Source of the DNA: Verrucomicrobiales bacterium
GTDB taxonomy: Bacteria > Verrucomicrobiota > Verrucomicrobiia > Limisphaerales > UBA9464
Length of the DNA: 35,356 nt
Assembly: GCA_016793645.1 (NCBI GenBank)
Contig: JAEUHD010000195.1
Span: forward strand, 1 to 35,356
Direction: 5' to 3'
A model generated the notes under the pieces. The model made no database searches and was not told the origin of the DNA. It worked only from the letters and a program-made list of their open reading frames with translations. This document shows, one piece after another, positions 1-8,483 of the stretch (within the stretch, counting starts at the first letter, position 1; each line of letters starts with the position of its first letter). The position numbers and the translations under genes are program-made.

Positions 1-182
1 TAGGCAGGCAGGTAGGCGGGGCCGAGCGGACAGGCCTCGCCGTGTCACGCCCGGCCGGCAACCGTCTCCACCCGGACCACCGGGCTGTCAAAGACGGAGA
101 CCGATTTGCCGCCGGACCAGTGGTAGGCGCCCTCCCACAGGGGCAATCCGACCTGGTACGCCAGGATCCGCGTGATCTTCAT
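1..182 (-). pseudogene. Enolase-superfamily dehydratase, N-terminal part, interrupted by an in-frame TGA; runs off the left edge
   Basis: Reading leftwards from an ATG at 182, the product begins [15 protein letters not shown] and continues with [12 protein letters not shown] and VVRVET. This is the N-terminal capping domain of mandelate racemase/muconate lactonizing enzymes, closest from memory to cis-3-hydroxy-L-proline dehydratases. After 45 codons the frame meets TGA (47-45), then continues in the same frame as HGEACPLGPAYLPAY to the window edge, which is the sequence expected next in this family. The stop falls where relatives have glycine (a G-H/W-G-E motif), so one GGA-to-TGA change explains it. 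It may be a recent pseudogene or a sequence error. TGA is a normal stop in neighbouring genes, so recoding is unlikely. The gene diverges from the isomerase gene at 320, and both could serve sugar or hydroxy-acid catabolism (inference). Confidence 0.75.
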
Positions 183-319
183 GCCGGCAGGATGCCGCAG
201 GAGGGGTCCGGGAGAAAGGACGACTCGTGCCAACGACTCGAGGCGACAGCATCCAGAGAGGGAGGTGGCTGGATTCTCTTTCGGTTCCGCCGGTTCATCC
301 GTAGGATTTCCTGCACTCC

Positions 320-1237
320 ATGCATGATCCTTTAAGCCGACGGCAATTCCTTGGGACCGGACTGGCCACCACGGCGCTGGGCGCTCTGGCGGCGCCGGCC
401 CGTGCGGTCGAGGCGTTTGTTCATGCGGGTCCTCCCCGGCTGCGCCTGGCCCTGGCCGCCTATTCCTTCCGGGACGATTTCAAGCCGGCCAAGGAGGGGA
501 GTCCGGCCCGGATGGACATGTTCTCCTTCCTGGATTATTGCGCGGAACACCGGTGCGACGGGGCGGAATTGACGAGCTACTATTTTCCGGACGCTGTCAC
601 CGACGACTATCTTCTCCGCGTCCGGCGCCACGCCCATCTGCGGGGGATCACGATCAGCGGCACGGCGGTCGGGAATGATTTCTGTCATCCGGCGGGTCCC
701 AAGCGCGATCAGGAGATCGCGGGCGTCAAACAGTGGATCCAGCGGGCCGCCCTGCTCGGGGCGCCGCATATCCGGGTCTTTGCGGGAGGTGCCCATGGGC
801 AGGACATCGCGGTCGCTAAACGCCAATGCATCGAGGCACTCGAGGAATGTGCCGAGCCCGCCGGACGAGCCGGGATTTTTTTGGGGATCGAGAATCACGG
901 CGGCATCGTCGCCGAGTCGGCGGATCTCCTGGAGATCGTTCGCGCGGTCCGGTCCCCATGGGTGGGCATCAATCTGGACACCGGAAATTTCCACACGGAT
1001 GACCCGTACGTGGATCTCGCGCTGTGCGCGCCGTTCGCGGTCAATGTCCAGTTCAAGGGGAAGATCCGGCGCCGGAACCAAAAGGAGGTCGAGACCGCCG
1101 ACTTCGCGCGCACCTTCCAAATTCTCCGGGACGCCCGGTACCAGGGCTGGGTGGCGCTGGAATACGAACTGGCGGAGGATCCCTGGACGCGGGTGCCGGA
1201 GATGCTGGATGCCATGCGGCCGCACCTGAAGTCCTGA
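320..1237 (+). CDS. Tat-exported sugar phosphate isomerase/epimerase (TIM barrel)
   Basis: The 305-residue product resembles xylose-isomerase-like TIM-barrel proteins (AP endonuclease 2 fold), annotated as sugar phosphate isomerases/epimerases. The N-terminus has a twin-arginine signal (SRRQFLGTG at 6-14, a hydrophobic stretch, then APARA), so the protein probably goes folded to the periplasm. Likely metal or catalytic residues are Glu191 and His193 in GIENHGG, Asp220 and Asn223 in LDTGNF, and Glu281 in ALEYE. The substrate cannot be told from sequence; many PVC and Bacteroidetes genomes carry Tat-exported paralogues for sugar use. It converges with the HPr gene (17 nt between stops). The ATG start fits the Tat signal, though only a weak AGGA lies upstream. 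Confidence 0.85.
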   Translation: MHDPLSRRQFLGTGLATTALGALAAPARAVEAFVHAGPPRLRLALAAYSFRDDFKPAKEGSPARMDMFSFLDYCAEHRCDGAELTSYYFPDAVTDDYLLRVRRHAHLRGITISGTAVGNDFCHPAGPKRDQEIAGVKQWIQRAALLGAPHIRVFAGGAHGQDIAVAKRQCIEALEECAEPAGRAGIFLGIENHGGIVAESADLLEIVRAVRSPWVGINLDTGNFHTDDPYVDLALCAPFAVNVQFKGKIRRRNQKEVETADFARTFQILRDARYQGWVALEYELAEDPWTRVPEMLDAMRPHLKS

Positions 1238-1254
1238 GCCCGCCGGCGCGCCCC

Positions 1255-1524
1255 TCAGCCGTCCCCGAGGCTGAGATCCCGGAAGAACTCCTGAATGGCG
1301 CGGACCGCCTCGGATTCATCGGCGCCCACGGCCTCCACGACCAGCGCCGTGCCAAGGCCGGCGCTCAGCAGGACGAGACTGATGACACTGCGGGCATCGG
1401 CCATCCGGCTGCCGAGGTGGAAGAAGATGCGGGAATGAAATCCCTGGGCGAGTCGCACGAGTTGGGCGGCACGGCGGAGATGGAGCCCCTGATCCCAGCC
1501 GACGGTGACTTCGCTTCGTGTCAT
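1255..1524 (-). CDS. HPr-family phosphocarrier protein
   Basis: From the ATG at 1524 the product has 89 residues, the usual HPr length. With this start the conserved residues fall on the canonical numbers: His15 in QGLHLRRA, the site phosphorylated by enzyme I, and Ser46 in DARSVISL, the HPr-kinase site. Arg17 is present but the usual Pro18 is Arg. The rest (SRIFFHLGSR, LVLLSAGLGT, ADESEAVRAI) follows the HPr fold. A TTG 54 nt upstream is possible but would break this numbering. The gene is 69 nt downstream of the esterase gene on the same strand. No enzyme I, enzyme II or HPr kinase is in the window, so the role (sugar PTS or purely regulatory) is open. Confidence 0.88.
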   Translation of the reverse strand: MTRSEVTVGWDQGLHLRRAAQLVRLAQGFHSRIFFHLGSRMADARSVISLVLLSAGLGTALVVEAVGADESEAVRAIQEFFRDLSLGDG

Positions 1525-1593
1525 GGCAGCAACAATTTCGGTGACTTCGACCCCGGCCCTTGGTTGCTGTTCAGACAACCGGGGGCATTCGCG

Positions 1594-3801
1594 CTACTTT
1601 TTTTCTGCGGGCGCTGGTTCGCCGACCGCAATGACCCAGGCGGCCGCCGCGCTGGCGGCATCCGCGGCGCCCTCGTGGATCTGCACCCGGCTTTGGCACC
1701 TTGCCTGGATTTGTTGACCGACGGCGGAAGGTTCCCCGGCGAGCCAGAGCGTCTCCACGGTTGCGAGGGACAGGAGGCCGGGGATGTCCCCATACTTGGC
1801 GCCCCCCGGGAGAAAACGGACATCCTGGAGATCCGCGACGTCCGCAAATCGAAATCCACCCGTATCCACTGCCGCAGCGTCCAGGGACTTCCCGGCCACG
1901 GCGAGGGCTGCGGCGAGGATCGGGCCGGTCCCGGGATCCACTGCCACGGCGAGGATGCGCTTCGACGGACGTTCGTAGTTCCGGATGAACGCGAGGGTGG
2001 TGAGGACATCGTGGACCCGCTGCGCGAACAGCGCCCGGTTGTATCCGAAGGTATAGGCGGCGGCCTCGCGCGGATTCTTGACGCGACGGGTGCGCGTGAC
2101 CGGGGTTCCCTCCGGAGCCGTTTCGCCCTGAAACAGCAGATCCAAACCGACCACGGTATTGCCGGCGTCGAGCAGGGCTCGCACGGCAGGGATGGGGTTT
2201 CCGTCCCGCAGAATGCCGGTTTTGCCCGCATCGCTCAGCCACAGCACCGTCCTCCCATTCCAGGCCTTTGGGTGCAGGAAGAGGACGGGAACCTCCTCCT
2301 GATGGGTCTCGTTTCGCAGGCGGCCGCCCATCTCCCACCACGGACCGCGGTCGTTCTTGGTGAGCTGCGTCCATGAAACCGATCCCGCCCGCGCCCCGGT
2401 TCGCCCGAGGATGGCTTCGGCCGCGGGCCCGCACAGGGCGCGGTAGGCGGCGGGGTCCTGTCCGGCGGCGGATACCTGCCGGGACGAATCCTCGGTCAGC
2501 CCCTTCAGGAGCCGGCGTTCAAACTCGGGGTCCCCGGATTTGGGGGCGGGGTGGGCATCGTCCCAGACGGTGAGTTGGTCCCGGCCGAGGCGCACATAGT
2601 CGCGTTCAATGACCGGCTCGGTCTGGTTCAGGTGAAAGTGGCGGTTGAGCCAGCCGTAGAATGCCGAACGAGATACGGCGTTGTAGTTGTGGGGAAAATG
2701 TTCTCCGCGATGAAGCATCACCCGGTCACCCGCGCCGAACTGTTCATAGAGCTTCTTCAATTCAGGGAAGCCTTTGGTGGCCATTTCCCGGGTCCAGTCA
2801 TCGGCGGTGGTCATGCCCTGGGGTCGTGGTGCCACGAGGGCGGCGAACTCCACATTGCCGGTGTCCACCCGGAGCAGGCAGGCGTTTTCACAGGTGCACC
2901 CTCCCTGCATGGCGGTGCTGACCATCACGGCCGGGAACGAAAGGGCGATGCGCGGGTCCAGTGCGGCGAGGATCATGGACTGGGTTCCACCGCCGCTGGC
3001 TCCCGTGACCGCGATGCGGTCGGGATCCACCTCGGGCAGCGTCAGGACAAAATCCACCGACCGGATGGCATTCCAGGCCTGGAGTCCCATGGTGCTTTGG
3101 AGATGGGATTCGGCGCGGGGGCTGAAGAGGCCCCAATTCTCCCGGGTGTTCATTTCGGGACGCTGCTTCGAGAACCCGTGGTTCAGTTCACTGGTGATCT
3201 GGCGGCAATCCGAGTCGCCCAGCATGTCCCATTGCCAGACCACGCATCCCATGCGGGCCAGTTGAACGCACATCGACTGGAATCGGCTGTGTCCCCCCTC
3301 CTCGAATCGTTCGGCACCGGACGCGATTTCCTTCCGAAGCTCGGCCTCGGTGGTCTCCGAGAGACGGGCGTCCTTCCAATGTCCGTGGGCGAACAGGACT
3401 GCCGGGACCTTGCCGCTCACGCGTGCCGGACGATAGAGGTTCCCGGTGACGAAGAATCCGGGGAGGCTTTCGAAGTAAACCTTCTCGACCGTGTAATCCC
3501 CCCGATCGATGCGGCCGTGGATCACGGGATTCAGCGGTGTCCGGGTGGGCAGCGGCCAAAGGCCCAGGGCCACCTGGATCTGCCGTCGCACCTGCTCCGC
3601 CCGCTGCTCCCATTCCGGCCGCGACCCTGGTGGACGGAAGGGGAAGTAGCCATCCAGGTCCTTCAACGGGAGGAGTCGGACGTCCTGGACCGGCGGCGCG
3701 GTCCCGTCGGCGCGAAGGGCAGTCCATGCCGCCGGGTGGCAGGCAGGGGCCAGGAGGGCGGTGGTCTTGAGGAATTGTCGGCGCGCGAAAGGAACGCTCA
3801 T
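1594..3801 (-). CDS. Tat-exported acetyl xylan esterase-like alpha/beta hydrolase, two-domain
   Basis: The 735-residue product starts MSVPFARRQFLKTT, a twin-arginine signal. The N-terminal half is an alpha/beta hydrolase of the acetyl xylan esterase/dienelactone hydrolase type: FAHGHWK near 147, the nucleophile elbow GASGGGTQS with Ser near 269, and a His in GEHFPHNYN near 368-371. The C-terminal half (about 400-735) looks like a second hydrolase domain in which the elbow is replaced by AVDPGTGP, with no serine, so it is probably non-catalytic. An exported esterase acting on acylated polysaccharide is likely, but the substrate is not shown. A TTG 27 nt further upstream is an alternative start; the ATG at 3801 puts the RR motif at the usual distance. 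Confidence 0.82.
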   Translation of the reverse strand: MSVPFARRQFLKTTALLAPACHPAAWTALRADGTAPPVQDVRLLPLKDLDGYFPFRPPGSRPEWEQRAEQVRRQIQVALGLWPLPTRTPLNPVIHGRIDRGDYTVEKVYFESLPGFFVTGNLYRPARVSGKVPAVLFAHGHWKDARLSETTEAELRKEIASGAERFEEGGHSRFQSMCVQLARMGCVVWQWDMLGDSDCRQITSELNHGFSKQRPEMNTRENWGLFSPRAESHLQSTMGLQAWNAIRSVDFVLTLPEVDPDRIAVTGASGGGTQSMILAALDPRIALSFPAVMVSTAMQGGCTCENACLLRVDTGNVEFAALVAPRPQGMTTADDWTREMATKGFPELKKLYEQFGAGDRVMLHRGEHFPHNYNAVSRSAFYGWLNRHFHLNQTEPVIERDYVRLGRDQLTVWDDAHPAPKSGDPEFERRLLKGLTEDSSRQVSAAGQDPAAYRALCGPAAEAILGRTGARAGSVSWTQLTKNDRGPWWEMGGRLRNETHQEEVPVLFLHPKAWNGRTVLWLSDAGKTGILRDGNPIPAVRALLDAGNTVVGLDLLFQGETAPEGTPVTRTRRVKNPREAAAYTFGYNRALFAQRVHDVLTTLAFIRNYERPSKRILAVAVDPGTGPILAAALAVAGKSLDAAAVDTGGFRFADVADLQDVRFLPGGAKYGDIPGLLSLATVETLWLAGEPSAVGQQIQARCQSRVQIHEGAADAASAAAAWVIAVGEPAPAEKK

Positions 3802-4001
3802 GGGAGGAGGGGATTGCCCGGACAGCAAACCCTCACAGCCCGCCGGGGAAAAGCCAAACGATCCGGGAATCGGCGCTTTCTTCAGTCCCCATCCAAGGCG
3901 GCCGACGCGGCTTCACACCGGTCGGGATGCCCCATGCGGTCCCGCCATTCCAACGAGGCCCGCCGGGCGTGCCGCCAACCGCAGCAGAAGCAGGGCGGGC
4001 G
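3802..4001. other. Intergenic stretch with no gene
   Basis: This is the non-repeat part of the 378-base gap between the esterase start and the oxidoreductase stop. I see no convincing coding frame, RNA gene or terminator with a T-run. Near its right end (about 3973-3990) CCAACCGCAGCAGAA resembles the interior of the right half of the adjacent palindromic element, so it may be an older partial copy. Any promoter for the esterase gene should lie here, but no clear -35/-10 pair is visible. Confidence 0.5.
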
Positions 4002-4181
4002 AGCCCGGATATTTCACAGCCTTTCGTCGCGAGGCGCAGCGAAAGCCCATCTGGCAAGGCGGCCGAAGCGATTCCGAGCCGGGCTGTATGGGGACATACT
4101 ATCCAGTGAGGAACGTGAGGCCAACGCCGCCAGATGGGCTTGCAGCCAGCCGCAGTAGAAAGAGTGTGAAATATCCGGGCT
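4002..4181. repeat. 180-bp palindromic element with 24-bp imperfect terminal inverted repeats
   Basis: The arms 4002-4025 and 4158-4181 are inverted copies matching at 22 of 24 positions (core CCCGGATATTTCACA). Inside, AAGCCCATCTGGC at 4043-4055 is the inverse of 4129-4141, and the centre has a small GTATG/CATAC hairpin near 4085-4098. The right arm overlaps the TAG stop of the oxidoreductase gene (4182-4180). No transposase frame or flanking target duplication is visible. It could be a MITE-like or REP-like element, or a long hairpin in the oxidoreductase 3' region. A related half-copy lies at 8484-8523. Confidence 0.75.
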
Positions 4182-5349
4182 AGGCCTTCGTTTCAAGGCG
4201 GGTCCAGGCGGCGTTGGCCTTTGAGGACGCCACGACGGCCTCGATGAACGCCATCCCGCGCACGCCATCCTCAATCTTGGGGAAGTCGAGCGTCAGATCG
4301 TTCTTGGCCAGCCGGCGTCCTTCGATGCGGGCGCGAATCGCTCCGGCAAAATTGCGATAAATGTTGGCGAACGCCTCGAGGTAGCCCTCGGGGTGGGCGG
4401 GCGGCGTGCGACCGGCCGCCTTGGCAGCCGCCCCAAGGTAGCCGTTGGCGGTCCGGTACACTTCCATGGGGCGATCGGGCCACTTGAGGAGGAGGGTGTT
4501 GGGTTCGCGCTGATGCCATTCCAAGCCGCCCAGTTCCCCGTAAACGCGGAGGTTCAGGTTGTTTTCCTCGCCAACGCTGATCTGGGACGCGTGGAGGACG
4601 CCCTTGGCGCCGCCCTTGAATCGCAGCAAAACGTTGCCGTCGTCATCCAGCTTCCGTCCCTTGACGAACGCGGTGATGTCCGCCGCGAGTTCCGAGATCT
4701 GGAGTCCGGTGACGTACTCCGCCAGGTTCTCGGCGTGGGTGCCGATGTCGCCGATGCAGCCCGCCGCTCCGCTCCGCTTCGGGTCCGTTCGCCAGGCAGC
4801 CTGTTTCTGTCCCGAAGCCTCAATCCGGGTCGCCAGCCAGCCCTGGGGATATTCGACCACCACCTTGCGGATCTTCCCGAGCTTTCCGGCGTGCACCAGT
4901 TCCCGGGCCTCCTTGATCAGGGGATAACCCGTGTAGTTGTGGGTCAGTCCGTAAAGGAGTCCCGACTTCCTCACCAGGGTCTGCAATTCCTTCGCCTCGG
5001 CGAGGTCGTAGGTGGCGGGTTTGTCACTGAGCACATGGAACCCGTTTTCGAGCGCGAGCTTGGCCGGGGGAAAGTGGACATGGTTCGGGGTGACGATGGA
5101 GATGAAGTCCATCCGCTCGCCCTCGGGAAGCGCCTTCTCGGCGGCGATCATCTCCGCATAGCTTCCGTAGCAGCGGGAGGGAGGCAGGTACAGGTCGGCC
5201 CCGCTGGCCCTGGATTTATCCGGATCCGACGAAAAGGCCCCGCACACCAGTTCGATCTGGCCGTCCATGTTGGCGGCGATGCGATGCACCGCCCCGATGA
5301 ACGCCCCGCGACCGCCTCCGACCATGCCGTAACGAATTTTTCTGCTCAT
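4180..5349 (-). CDS. Gfo/Idh/MocA-family NAD(P)-dependent oxidoreductase
   Basis: The 389-residue product starts MSRKIRYGMVGGGRGAFIG, the Rossmann glycine-rich loop of this family. SIVTPNHVH (84-92) and SDKPATY (108-114, the E/DKP motif with Lys110) follow. The C-terminal alpha/beta domain has GDIGTHAENL (200-209) with His205, a likely catalytic residue. Such enzymes oxidise or epimerise sugars, inositols and similar polyols; the substrate is not identifiable. No signal peptide is seen, unlike many Tat-exported paralogues, so it is probably cytoplasmic. The stop codon lies in the right arm of the palindromic element. Together with the esterase and isomerase it suggests carbohydrate catabolism. 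Confidence 0.9.
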   Translation of the reverse strand: MSRKIRYGMVGGGRGAFIGAVHRIAANMDGQIELVCGAFSSDPDKSRASGADLYLPPSRCYGSYAEMIAAEKALPEGERMDFISIVTPNHVHFPPAKLALENGFHVLSDKPATYDLAEAKELQTLVRKSGLLYGLTHNYTGYPLIKEARELVHAGKLGKIRKVVVEYPQGWLATRIEASGQKQAAWRTDPKRSGAAGCIGDIGTHAENLAEYVTGLQISELAADITAFVKGRKLDDDGNVLLRFKGGAKGVLHASQISVGEENNLNLRVYGELGGLEWHQREPNTLLLKWPDRPMEVYRTANGYLGAAAKAAGRTPPAHPEGYLEAFANIYRNFAGAIRARIEGRRLAKNDLTLDFPKIEDGVRGMAFIEAVVASSKANAAWTRLETKA

Positions 5350-5445
5350 GACACAACTGGGAACAACCAACGTTGAAACAACAGGAACGGGCGAACCGTA
5401 TCGGGGGGCGGCGACCCCCGTCAACGCGCGGCGACCGGATCCGCG

Positions 5446-6936
5446 TCAATACTGGTGCGTGGACTCGATCTCAATGATCGGCCGGTCGAATTGGTCGGCC
5501 ACCAATTCCGTGCGAAACCGGGCGTCGGCCTGGATGCGGGCCCGGGTGACCACCGTCCAGGTCGTCTGATCCTTGGAACTCAGCAGGGGCAGCGGCTCAA
5601 AATGGACCGTCCTGTTCTCCGGCAGTGCCTTGGTCGCACCGCTGGCGGAAACGAAATCCTGCGCCGGGGGCAGCATGCAGGTCAGCCGGAGGTTGGTCAC
5701 CCCGGAGGACCCCTGGTTGGTCGCGCGAACGATGTAGGTGATCTCCCCTCCCACCTGCACCGGATCCATGGCATCGACGACCTCCAGAAGAATTCCCGGA
5801 ACACCACGAATCTCCGTGGTGCAGGAGCTGGCCGCCAGCGGGGCGCAGGTTCCGCGGACGGATCCCGCAAAGGTGAAGGAGCCGAGTTCGCGGTGCGGGG
5901 CAAACTGGGCGCAGACCTTCTCAACACCTCCGGGAGCCATCGGGGGCAATTCCCAGGTGATCGTGTCTCCAGATACCGTTCCCCCGGCGGTGGTCGACGC
6001 CAGGACGGCGCCCGGAGGCAGGGGAAGAGTGACGGTGGCCTTGGGTTCGGTGGCGTCCCCGGTGTTGGTGACGACGAGGCAAACGTCGATGGGGCGGCCG
6101 AGGAATACGAAATGGGGGGCGGCGCACTCCAAAACCAGCGACGGGGCGAGCACCCGGGTCGTGGCGGTGGCGGTCCCAACGACGCCTTCGGATGTGGTGA
6201 CCCGGCCCTCGTTGGTAAAGGTCCCGGCGGATCCGGCAAAGACGAGAAACTTCAACTCCCGCCCATCCCCGGGCTGCAGGGAACCGGCGTCCATGTCCAC
6301 GGAGGTCCTTCCATCACGGAGGTGAAAACCGGGCGGGAAGGTGTCCTGGATCCGGACTCCGGTGACCGGGACGCTCCCGGTGTTGCGGACCGTGATTCGC
6401 ATTTCAATCGGGTCACACAACCCGGCCTCTGGAGTGGCTGACTTCCGGACTTCGATCCGCGGCGGTTCCGGGCCGAGATCCTCGACGAAGAAGTTGCTGC
6501 AGGCCTTGGGGGTCACGCACCGGTAGCGGCGTCCGCGCGACGAAAAGAAGAAGGCATAGGCGGGCGCGGGCTGTTCGCCCGCCCACAACACCTCGCGAAG
6601 GGCGATGGGGCGGCCGTTCTCCCGGGAGGACATGAAGGGCATGACGGAACCGACCGGGATCTCGATTTCCGCGATCTCGGCCGTGGCCGCGGCTTGATGC
6701 ATGTCCTCCGGGTCTCCAGGCCAATTCACCTGGCGCAGGACGATGGTGAAGTCGGGTCTCAATTTGGGATTCCGGAACCGTTCCCGAAGGTCGTCCTGGG
6801 TTTGAAGCGGAGTTGCAAACCGCGTGGCCGGGTGTCCCAGGCGCGTCGCCCGATGCTGCTGAGCTTCCACCGTCCCCGACAGCATCCACGCCACCAGGAG
6901 CGCGAGCCGTGCCCATGAATGCCTCAAGCCGTTCAC
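5446..6936 (-). CDS. Exported DUF11-repeat protein related to chlamydial OmcB
   Basis: The start is a GTG at 6936, decided by a perfect AGGAGG at 6951-6946. The 496-residue product has a signal peptide (hydrophobic 9-20, cleavage after GTVEA). After a region without a recognised domain (about 30-155) come three Ig-like DUF11 repeats: about 160-265 (VRNTGSVPVTGVRIQDTFPPG), 266-375 and 380-496. From memory the repeat order and the ending (FEPLPLLSSKD, then ESTHQY) resemble the C-terminus of the chlamydial cysteine-rich envelope protein OmcB, which ends NTHVY. It has nine cysteines (140, 146, 174, 271, 286, 342, 364, 372, 420), fewer than OmcB. A periplasmic or outer-membrane structural role is likely by homology. 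Confidence 0.85.
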   Translation of the reverse strand: MNGLRHSWARLALLVAWMLSGTVEAQQHRATRLGHPATRFATPLQTQDDLRERFRNPKLRPDFTIVLRQVNWPGDPEDMHQAAATAEIAEIEIPVGSVMPFMSSRENGRPIALREVLWAGEQPAPAYAFFFSSRGRRYRCVTPKACSNFFVEDLGPEPPRIEVRKSATPEAGLCDPIEMRITVRNTGSVPVTGVRIQDTFPPGFHLRDGRTSVDMDAGSLQPGDGRELKFLVFAGSAGTFTNEGRVTTSEGVVGTATATTRVLAPSLVLECAAPHFVFLGRPIDVCLVVTNTGDATEPKATVTLPLPPGAVLASTTAGGTVSGDTITWELPPMAPGGVEKVCAQFAPHRELGSFTFAGSVRGTCAPLAASSCTTEIRGVPGILLEVVDAMDPVQVGGEITYIVRATNQGSSGVTNLRLTCMLPPAQDFVSASGATKALPENRTVHFEPLPLLSSKDQTTWTVVTRARIQADARFRTELVADQFDRPIIEIESTHQY

Positions 6937-6945
6937 ATCGGATAA

Positions 6946-6951
6946 CCTCCT
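6946..6951 (-). promoter_or_regulatory. Strong Shine-Dalgarno (AGGAGG) for the GTG start at 6936
   Basis: A consensus AGGAGG sits 9 nt before a GTG. This fixes the start of the OmcB-like protein, since longer in-frame versions have no such site. Strong sites are rare in this window, so it may mark high expression, as expected for an envelope structural protein (inference). Confidence 0.8.
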
Positions 6952-7118
6952 AGCAGTCAGGGGCAAAAACCAGATAATAGTGAGGTGGAACCCGGGTGCC
7001 TCCACGCCCTCAGCCCGTCGATTCCGCAGGGCTCCCGGGCCTCCGTTCCAGGCCGTCCGGAAGACATCCGGAGGAAGAATTTGCTTCCCCGGTTTCCTTC
7101 GCCGACTGACGGTTGGGA

Positions 7119-8411
7119 ATGCCCTTCAAGCTGAGGCCCCCGGGAGGGGAGCGAACGCTCGATGCTGCCCTGACGATGCTCTGGGGAGGGTTGCTCTGCT
7201 GGACCGGTTTCCAGTCCGGGAAGTCGGAGACGTTTGGGGCGGTGGGGGAATCGGGGCACGTCCTGGGGCTTCCATTGCTGGCGGCGGGAATTCTCCTGTG
7301 GTTCCGGGTCGGCTGGGCGCGCTGGCCCGCGGTTCTGTTGCTCGGGTTTCTGGGCCTCGCGCAAGGATGGGGCATGGTCCAGCACGGCGTCGGCGTCTGG
7401 CGCGTGCTGGCACTCTTCGCACTGCTGTGGACCGCCTGGGATGTCTTTCGGCATTTCGCACCGCGGAGTCTGGCGATGTCCGAGCCGCTTCCCCCGGATT
7501 CGACGCCCAAGCCGATGATCTCCCTCGCGTTGCTGCTCCGGCGTCCACGTTATCTGGACGCGACGGCCGTGGCCCGCTATTGCGAGGCCGCCTGGGGTGG
7601 GACCTATCGTGTGCTGTCCGAGGGCGGCGTTCCCCAGCCTCCCGCCCCGAAGGCGGAGCCGGGATGGGTGACCGGGCGCGCCCCGTTCCTCCTCGTGGGA
7701 TCACCCGATGGGGTGTTCGTCGTCCACAACCATGACCAGCCGTATTTCGAATCCAGCACGGCATTGGCCGCGCAAACGAGGGATCTGCGCCTGCGCCAGG
7801 TATTGCTGGAGAACCGGGCCTGGATCGCCGTGGATCTGATGGCCCCCACGGAGGAGGGGGTTCCCCGCGAGACGCTGTATCCGCCGGTGGCCCGGCTCAT
7901 CGCAGCGCTGTCCGGTCCGGACTGTCAGGCGATATTTCGTCCGGAAACGGAGGAGTTCAACCACTGGGACGAAGCCCTTGAGGAACGCCTGCGGGGACCC
8001 GATGCCTTGTCGCTGTTCTCGGAGCCCACCCAGCTCCCGGTCATCGAAGTGCCCGACGATGATCCCCGGATGCAGGCGGCGGTCGGGGAGGCCCGGTCCC
8101 GGTGGCCGGAGTTCGTGGCGGCATTCGAAGCGCAATCCGGGGACCATTTCTCCGTCAAGGCGCCCGTGCATGGTGGCGGAAAGACGGAATACATCTGGAT
8201 CGACGTGGATCAACTGGAGGCCGACTGCATCCGGGGCAGGATCGGCAACGCACCGGTGGATCTGGGAGGACTGAAGGAGGGGTCCCCGGTGACCATTCCG
8301 GTGGCGGAAATCAATGACTGGGTCTTCCTGAGGGAAGGGCAACCCCACGGGCTCTTCACCCCCAGGGTGCTCGAAGCCATCCGGGGGGAATCCGCCGGCG
8401 CCTCGGCCTGA
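7119..8411 (+). CDS. Four-helix membrane protein with C-terminal DUF2314 domain
   Basis: The 430-residue product begins with four hydrophobic segments (about 14-30, 49-63, 67-86, 93-111). A soluble middle region follows (about 140-300) with FLLVGSPDGVFVVHNH, of unknown function. Residues about 310-425 match DUF2314 (YegJ-type) features: HFSVKAP, EYIWIDVD, RGRIGNAP, LKEGSPV and INDWVF. DUF2314 has no firm function; it is often found in polymorphic or immunity-like settings, but no toxin gene is nearby. The ATG at 7119 is preferred to a TTG two codons upstream. A strong hairpin without a T-run follows the stop. Confidence 0.78.
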   Translation: MPFKLRPPGGERTLDAALTMLWGGLLCWTGFQSGKSETFGAVGESGHVLGLPLLAAGILLWFRVGWARWPAVLLLGFLGLAQGWGMVQHGVGVWRVLALFALLWTAWDVFRHFAPRSLAMSEPLPPDSTPKPMISLALLLRRPRYLDATAVARYCEAAWGGTYRVLSEGGVPQPPAPKAEPGWVTGRAPFLLVGSPDGVFVVHNHDQPYFESSTALAAQTRDLRLRQVLLENRAWIAVDLMAPTEEGVPRETLYPPVARLIAALSGPDCQAIFRPETEEFNHWDEALEERLRGPDALSLFSEPTQLPVIEVPDDDPRMQAAVGEARSRWPEFVAAFEAQSGDHFSVKAPVHGGGKTEYIWIDVDQLEADCIRGRIGNAPVDLGGLKEGSPVTIPVAEINDWVFLREGQPHGLFTPRVLEAIRGESAGASA

Positions 8412-8415
8412 GGAT

Positions 8416-8447
8416 CCCGGGAATCCCAGGACCAGGGAGGTCCCGGG
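8416..8447 (+). terminator. GC-rich hairpin after the DUF2314 gene (no T-run)
   Basis: CCCGGGA at 8416-8422 pairs with TCCCGGG at 8441-8447, and inner TCCC/GGGA extends the stem around the loop AGGACCA. It starts 4 nt after the stop codon. No run of T follows on either strand, so it is not a classic intrinsic terminator. It may stop transcription between the converging DUF2314 and uup genes or protect a 3' end. Confidence 0.4.
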
Positions 8448-8483
8448 CGTTCGCCGCAAGGGCAGCGCCGTCCGGCGGACCTT

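Noticed and set aside
4014..4274. Minus-strand open frame reading through the palindromic element
   Set aside because: It is a translation of the repeat and the 3' end of the oxidoreductase gene in another frame; no signal or conserved domain.
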